Assembly (NCBI GenBank): GCA_964036665.1
Contig: OZ038528.1
Location: forward strand, 24,043,245 to 24,107,244
Direction of reading: 5' to 3'
DNA length: 64,000 nt
Source of the DNA: Gordius sp. MW1
Lineage: Eukaryota > Nematomorpha > Gordioida > Gordea > Gordiidae
How positions within the stretch are numbered: position 1 is the stretch's first letter; each line of letters opens with the position of its first letter. Below are positions 57,722 to 64,000 of this stretch, one piece after another. The notes beneath the pieces are model-generated. The model saw nothing but the letters and a program-made list of their open reading frames with translations. It made no database searches and was not told the DNA's origin. Made by a program: the position numbers and the translations under genes.

Positions 57722-58735
57722 GCTGTAAACATTTTAAAAGATTCGAACGCGTTCACGTTCGTTCAAAATTTCATATTTTTTTAAAATATAATTTAATATA
57801 AAAAAATGTCTTATTTTTTTATAATTTAATATAAAAAAATGTCTTATTTTTTTAACACAATATATTAGCCATGATAAAAAAGAATAGTTTTATTTCGATA
57901 ATAAAATTATAAATATAATAGAGCGAACATAAAGATTTTTTATTATAAAATTACTTATTTATTTATAATAATTGTTTTTCAAAATTTTCGTCGGATAAGC
58001 AGGAACGCTTGGCAGTTAATACAGCATTAGCTATACTAAAAACCCGCTGGGGCAGATGAGAAGATTAAAATCTTTTAAAGCGGGAATTTTATTAAAAACA
58101 TTTAATATTTTGTCCCTCACTTCAAAAAATTGCGAAAAGATATCATCCTCCAATCCGCCCTCTACTTCTTCGTCCAAAAAACTATATTTCGGAATCGACA
58201 GTTCTTTCATTATCAATTTTAAGGGTTTCACCCCTTTTTTCAATAAAACTAAAAGTTTTTTATTTTTTACATCTAGTAATTATTGAATTCGGTCCTTTAT
58301 ATGAAATGAGTGAACAATATTTATCATATTTAGGCCATGGATTGATCTGCTGACTTTTAATATTCAGAATCTGAAGATGACGACGATTTAATAATATGAT
58401 TTACCATATCAACTTATAAATTAAAATATAATTAATAATATCAAATTAATAAACTTTAATCTTTTCTTCACGTTATGGTAATTAAAAGTATATTGGAATA
58501 TGTAATAAGAAAAACAGCTGAATAAAAAATAAGACCTTTTTGTTACAAAATTCGGATTAACATTATTTTTCAAATAAAAAAAATAAAAAATGGTTTTTAA
58601 AATTGAACGAACGTTAAATTCGAACGCGTTCCTCAAAAAAAAGGAACGCGTTCACGTTCAAAGTTCACCCAAAAAAAGGAACGCCGTTCATCAATTTTTC
58701 AAAAAATTTGAACGCGTTCATTCACAATTGCATTT
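57722..58735 (-). mobile_element. hAT derivative with GAACGCGTTC arms and transposase tail
   Basis: GAACGCGTTC units recur near both ends (57744-57775 and 58600-58725). On the minus strand about 58320-57970 encodes the hAT C-terminus: an acidic stretch, then one frame over QRVFSIANAVLTAKRSCLSD, the usual dimerisation signature. The two pieces are offset by one frame change. Inverted tips are weak and no target duplication was read. Confidence 0.65.
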
Positions 58736-58973
58736 TATTTTTATTAAATAACGAAATATAGTTGATGATACATAGATATTATTATTAATTAATTTAGCTA
58801 GGGTGCCTTTTAATAAACAGTTATTTATATACCTTTAATTTTATGAATTGCAAACTATAAACTCTTAACAAATTAAAATTGACATCCAGTTCAATCTGGC
58901 CAAAAAATAACTTCAGATTTTTTACAACAAATCAAAATTTCGAATGAGCTCTACAATTTAATCTAGTAGGTTA

Positions 58974-61900
58974 TTACACAAGTGGACAATATATGTGAAA
59001 ATCTTCTTGGCCATAATATGCTTTTATGAATTGAATCCCTTCAATTGTAGGTGATGTAAATGCTAAATCTTTTTTTGATAATGTACATCCGTAATGAAAA
59101 TTGGATCTGTAAAAAGATAATTATACACGGGTTAAAATATATTTACTTATATAAAAGCATGTTACAATTAATAAATAAAGCTATCAATTTAGAAATGTTT
59201 ACATTTTGCAAAAATTTACCAATAAATTAATAAATAAAGTCACAAGATAAATGTCGGTTATCAAAGGAGTTTTGCATAAGACAAGCCTTAAACATATTAA
59301 AATCTTTAGGCCTCTATTAAACAATAAAGAAGTCTGTACAAAAAATTTCCACCTATTTTAAACATCATTCAGTTGAAATTGTCAAAAAATAGTTTTACAA
59401 TAATTTTATACATAATTTAAATAGTAGGGAAAAAGAGTTAAACTATCCTAAATAAATATGTTTTAAACATGTTGACTCTTGTCAAATTTCCTTGGAAATT
59501 CAATTGTTCTATTACAAAACATCTACAAATAAATTAATATGTTAATTATTAAATAAGCCATTTCTTTAGCTTCTACAGATATTAAACTTGCCCTTATTAA
59601 GAGGTGTACATATTGTTATTATAACAAACACATTAACAAGTTATAAACTTTGAAGTTAATGTGTTTGTTAAAAACATGATTTTTGGTTTGGTTATTGATA
59701 CAAATTTAATTAACTAATGCATGCCTTATCATACTGTGTATTCAGTATTTTTTAATTATTGCAGATTTTTTATATGCTACTTGCAAAATACTAACAAAAT
59801 TGAAAAAACCTTAGTAGACCATTGAGAATTTATATGTACACCTATGTATTTTTTATGTTAAAATCCTCTTAATCATTAGCGTAGGGAAGGGGGGGGGGGG
59901 GGGGTTTCGGATTAAGACCCCTCCCCCCCCCCCTCATTGACAAAAAATGCATTTTTTTTCCAAATTATACGGAAAAAAAATTAATAGAGTCTTGTGTGTG
60001 TTGCGCATATAGAAATAATATATTATCTTAATTAATTTGATATTTAATTTTAGATAAAATCTACTAATTATAATATTATTTATACGAAAAATTTTTGGCC
60101 CGAGTGTGTGTTTTCTAATAAGAAGAAATTTAATTTTTATTATTTCTCTAAAAAACGAACTCAACCTCTAAATTAAACGAGGAAAGCCAAATTTTAGCAG
60201 CGGGGCGAACTTGGGCTAATAATTTAATTTAAACGGTCCTGGGTGGGACAATTATTGGTTCTGGTGGGAAATTTAAGCCTAAAAGGCCAATGCAATTGTT
60301 TAGTTTAAACAATGGCCCTAATTAGCGCAAACAGAAAAATTGGAAGGAGCTTATTTGCAATTTGCGTCACTGAAGATATTATTAATGCATTTTTGACCAA
60401 AAACCAATCATATATACACAAAAAATACGTAGCTGGGGGCTTTGCCCCGAGACCCCCGTTGGGAGCTCTGCTCCCAAACCCCCTGCTAGGGGCTCCACCC
60501 CCAGACCCCCATCGGGCCCCTTAAATTTTTTTTAATAATATTATAAAATAAATTTTTTGAAACCCCCCCCCCCCTTGAGGCAATCCTGCTACGTCAATGC
60601 TCTTCATACATATTATGTGTTAGAATTTTTATTTAGAATTTTATGAACATTTTATAATATATAAAGCAAAAAAAATAGAGTTAGTTAAATATCTAAATCT
60701 ATACAAAATACATTTAAATTTGTCTAAAATACTTAACCAAGTACCCATGTTAAAAAGTTATGAAAAAATAAGCATTTACTCTGAAATGCAAAAATTTTAA
60801 GTAAGTCAAAAATTGCTTATACATGCAAGTGCATATTGGACAAACAAGAAAATATATCTAAATCATACAACTAACAATCTTGTTATAATAAACTCAACTA
60901 AAATTGATTTATATCATGAACTAATATTGTAAATAGTTGTCATTCAAAAAGGATACTCAATATGTTATTTTCTCATTAAGAGGCAACCTAATCAAAATAA
61001 GCCCTTTGGAGGAGCTTTTAAATTGTACTTGCACTATAATATAATTACCTCACACTATCAATTAATCGTGATGCAATATGTTTGCGTTTATATAAAGGAG
61101 CTACCCATATTTGATTGATACCACATTTAACAGATACCGGTTGTGGTTCGCATTCAAATAAAGAAGATTGTGGATATTGCACTGTTTTGGGTTGTTGAAG
61201 TGAAATTTCTTGATTTCCATTTTCACAATTTGGTTTATTAACTTGTGCACAATCTTTATAGGTTCTAATTTTATAGGCCTAAATAATTAAAACATAATAG
61301 TGTTCCAAATTGCTTACGATAGAGATATCCTGAGCTAAACAAAATCCTGCGAAGCCTTTTCCATATATAAAGAGAAATATCTAAAAAAAAATTTGGATTT
61401 TAAAATTAATTGAATACAGATAATGATGTAAAAATAATTATTTATTCTATAATAATTATCACTTTTTCATTTTGACAAATTAATTGCTGCGAATAATCTT
61501 TTTGGGGATTCTTAGGTTGAAAACCATTAGTTCCAAGATTTTGGTCAACAACTTTGCGTATGAATACAAATCTATCTTTGTTTTTTAGGTAATCACTTGG
61601 AAGAATTAAAATAATTCTGCCATCAGAATATTCATGAACCACCCTTTCATTTTGCCACCTCTATTATAAAATTTTTTATGAAAGACATTGAGCATAAATT
61701 TAATTATTCTCTAAATGCTAATTCACAGCATAAAAATGAAAAAATGCTCACACAGACATTAACAAATTACAACCCACCCATAATTTTATAATATTTTTGT
61801 GTTCATTAAAAACAGTATTTTTACCTTAAAATATATTGGCTTTAATAATTTGTTATGTTGTCTTTTATGAAGTTCTTCATCTTCTTTTGAGTTAGCTATA

Positions 61901-62124
61901 TAAACAAAGTCACAATCGCTGCAATGAATTGGCCCATAATATTTTTGGCCTAGATCCTGTTATATAAATTCATACACATGATTCATTTTTTTAATTTATG
62001 TAAGTATATATACACCTAGATTTATTACCAAAATCATTTGTTTTGAATCTTTTTTAATTTTTAATTTTCGTTTAACCATTTTAAAAAATGCGGGTAAAAT
62101 CATCCCTGACAATTTGGTACACAT
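58974..62124 (-). CDS. ESCO: Sister-chromatid cohesion N-acetyltransferase (ESCO/Eco1 family)
   Basis: Six exons on the minus strand: 62124-62029, 61956-61825, 61660-61463, 61380-61318, 61278-61049 and 59106-58974. Every intron has GT/AG borders and phases agree, giving 283 residues. Exon 2 carries the family's C2H2 finger (DLGQKYYG, then CSDC and HKRQH; Cys44, Cys47, His62, His66). Exon 3 reads RWQNERVVHEYSDGRIILIL, the segment that links finger and catalytic domain. Exons 5-6 hold the acetyltransferase core, CGINQIW (215-221), KRKHIAS (227-233) and SNFHYGCTLSKKDLAF (241-256). Known family members acetylate the cohesin subunit SMC3 in the nucleus to establish cohesion. The protein is short, like yeast Eco1, but the open frame continues above 62124 to a stop, so more N-terminal exons may exist; ATGs at 62103 and 62079 are alternative starts. 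The usual FSDPTPxG signature reads FTSPTIEG here. Confidence 0.88.
59874..60599. mobile_element. MITE-like element in the last ESCO intron, 726 bp
   Basis: Inverted ends CATTAGCGTAG and CTACGTCAATG, each followed inward by long G or C runs. Flanks CTCTTAAT and CTCTTCAT match at seven of eight positions. It contains the hairpin repeat array at 60434-60520. A solo end of the same kind (CATTGGCGTATGC) is at 62160. Confidence 0.65.
60434..60520. repeat. Tandem hairpin units, GC-rich
   Basis: About three and a half units of roughly 28 bases, each a GGGGCTNNGCCCC-type hairpin followed by (A)GACCCCC, for example GGGAGCTCTGCTCCC. It is strikingly GC-rich in AT-rich surroundings. Confidence 0.7.
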
Positions 62125-62159
62125 CTCAGCGGCAGATTTTTTTAAAACATTTTACTACC

Positions 62160-62200
62160 CATTGGCGTATGCAATGCAAGGGGGGGGGAGGGTTTGGGGT
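62160..62200 (+). mobile_element. Solo end related to the 59874 element
   Basis: CATTGGCGTATGCAATGCAA followed by a G-run matches the inverted-end pattern of 59874-60599. The partner end was not found. Confidence 0.3.
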
Positions 62201-62379
62201 TAAAACTACACCGTCCCCATTTAAATTAATGTAATGCATTAAATTTAATGAGCAAATTATCCATTCACTATTTCATAAAATGAATTTTGTTCCAAAAAAG
62301 ATTTTGTGATGATATGTTGCACAAAATTTAATTCTTATAACTTTTCATTTAAAGTAGCAAAATAGCTGATAAATATAAT

Positions 62380-64000
62380 TTTCAATGGTCGACGTGCAAA
62401 GAACCTACGCGGTGTTGGAGAAGTATTCGCTCAACAATAACACGATGTATTTATAATCCAATTTAAACTATTCTTAAGGATCGAACTAAGACCACCTATG
62501 GACGGCATAAAAACCGCTATTCTAATATGCAACCTCGATAAAGAGACATTCCAGTTGGTGTTAAAAGACTATAGACCACAAGATCTTACAGGAGTAATTT
62601 CACATGAGGAAGAGAAGAAGCAACTAAGAAAATTATTTGATAGGAATTCATGTGTTATGGCAAAGATATATAAATTCTCAAATGTTCGACGTGAAAGGCG
62701 ATATACGTGTACGCAAATAGACTCAAGGCCACAGCTAACAGCTGCTCGGAAACGAAGAATCGCAAATCAGAATGGCGGATCAATTCTTTATAAGATTACG
62801 CGATCGAGACTTAAAGGCAAGACTACTATCAAGAATGATATTAAATGGAACCGCTTACGAGAGGTAACGATAGCGGCGGGATGATAAATGGCGGGCAGTT
62901 GCCGTGCGGGTTGTGTCCGAAGAGGCCTGGAGCATAGAGGCAAAACGAGAAGCGTGGCCTGGGACGGTCCGGATTCCCAGGTTAAACCGTAGATTCACAT
63001 ATTAATAATGAGTTGTTTCAGTTTTTCTTCGATACTGACGATACGGTATTGATGATACCGGTGCGAAGGTGGACAACCACGCAACATAGAGTCTGTCCCG
63101 ACGGTATGCGGATACGGTCACGAAGAGACATAGATCGTAGCCAGGGTTCAAGCCGAGGTCCGAATGGGTAATGGAAGGAAACATCTGCCAATATTGTTGA
63201 CTTAGCTGAGCGGCCGTTGTTCCGGATCGATCGTATCCAAGAATTCGAGCCTGAAATTTGGCAGTAATACGTTGGGACTTGAGAACAGCTGAAAGGTTTG
63301 GTCAATTAAGTGGAAAGACAGAAGGATACCAAGACCGCAATTCATTAAGTTATGAAGCAATGGGAGAGTCAGAAGAACGAATTCCCAAAAGCAGCTAAGG
63401 GAATTAGGGTGGAAGCACCTATAAAAGAAGACATAGATCCTGTATTTATCCCCTTAAGAAGTGCGCCGATGGCTTGGAAGAAAGAAGTGGAGGAAGAACT
63501 TAATAAATGGATAAGTGACGGTGTAGTAGGACATATCAGTTTTTTAAAAAGGGCCAGCTGGGTGATACCCGTAAAGAAAAACGATGGAAATCTACGTTTA
63601 TTAAATAAATACCCAAAATCGATGATTTGTTAAATAAACTGGACAACGCATGTTTTTTTCTCCACATTAAACCAGAAGAAAGCTTATTTGCTGCCCGAGC
63701 TAGGTCCAGAGACAAGCCAACGATTTACGATCTCCACGCACATAGGTTTATTTAAAGTAGACCATATGACTATGGCTTAAATTACCCCGCGGCCCGCGGC
63801 TATTATTCAAAAAACAATTGATCAAATATTAGATGTAGACAATATATTAATTGAAGGAGAAACTTATGAAGTCCACGAGAGCGGCTACTTAGGGTACTAG
63901 AAACTTTACAAAGATGGGGGTTGTCAAACATAACTAAGAGCTTCTTGTACACTATGAAAGTAACATTTTACGATACTTAATCAGCAACAAAGAGATTCAA
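62380..64000 (+). mobile_element. Ty3/Gypsy-like retroelement fossil, runs off the window
   Basis: A gag-like region lies at about 62.5-62.9 kb and a reverse transcriptase region from about 63.35 kb to the end, recognisable by family-typical motifs (SFLKRASWVIPVKKNDGNLR). It is clearly broken, with several interruptions, and looks old. Left border approximate; the right end is outside the window. Confidence 0.65.

Noticed and set aside
60312-60524. 70-codon open stretch ending in a proline-rich tail
   Set aside because: The tail is translation of the hairpin array and the stretch lies in an ESCO intron inside a mobile element.
1-64000. CRISPR arrays or bacterial-type operons
   Set aside because: Tandem arrays here have long, diverged units without spacers, and genes are spliced and monocistronic.

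Overview
This is AT-rich eukaryotic nuclear DNA with spliced genes, short introns and a very heavy load of DNA transposons. The mix (hAT elements and hAT-derived MITEs, an RTE-type LINE, a Helitron, a Mutator-like foldback, LTR/DIRS-like retroelement fossils) and the protein types suggest an arthropod, probably an insect. A hemipteran is my guess, not something the sequence proves.

Host genes. I could support four host loci, two of them only by joining short exons by eye. (1) 3786-8542 (+): a five-exon gene for a small secreted protein, now apparently a pseudogene. Its first intron holds several transposons nested inside each other. (2) 30903-33014 (+): an intact paralogue with the same five-exon plan, coding 141 residues; homology also runs upstream and downstream, so a whole segment was duplicated. 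(3) 45716-50829 (+): a leucine-rich-repeat membrane protein in two recognised exons; the exon with the start codon is not certain. (4) 62124-58974 (-): a six-exon cohesin acetyltransferase of the ESCO/Eco1 family, with its C2H2 finger and C-terminal acetyltransferase domain. Weaker candidate exons lie at 33648-33760, 49263-49535 (-) and 53960-54505.

Mobile DNA, left to right. A Helitron-N lies at 2245-2584. A nest of elements fills 4934-7674. A Mutator-like element with 374-bp inverted repeats is at 10970-12864. An RTE LINE is at 13736-16885 (-), cut by a 200-bp hAT MITE. A hAT at 17337-21236 was itself split by a 3-kb retroelement fossil. A second RTE is at about 22262-26183 (+), cut by another hAT. 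A tandem-repeat-rich zone covers 27.6-29.7 kb. RTE 5' fragments lie at 35.3-36.9 and 38.35-38.57 kb. Further elements are a hAT deletion derivative at 38971-39685, a ZMYM1-like hAT relic at 41.25-43.3 kb, a hAT MITE at 43322-44123, a foldback element inside the LRR intron, a probable 4.4-kb hAT at 52612-57021, a hAT with a transposase tail at 57.7-58.7 kb, a 726-bp element in the last ESCO intron, and a Ty3/Gypsy-like fossil running off the right end.

Many insertions were confirmed from their target-site duplications, read directly in the sequence. No tRNA, rRNA, CRISPR or bacterial-type operon was found.
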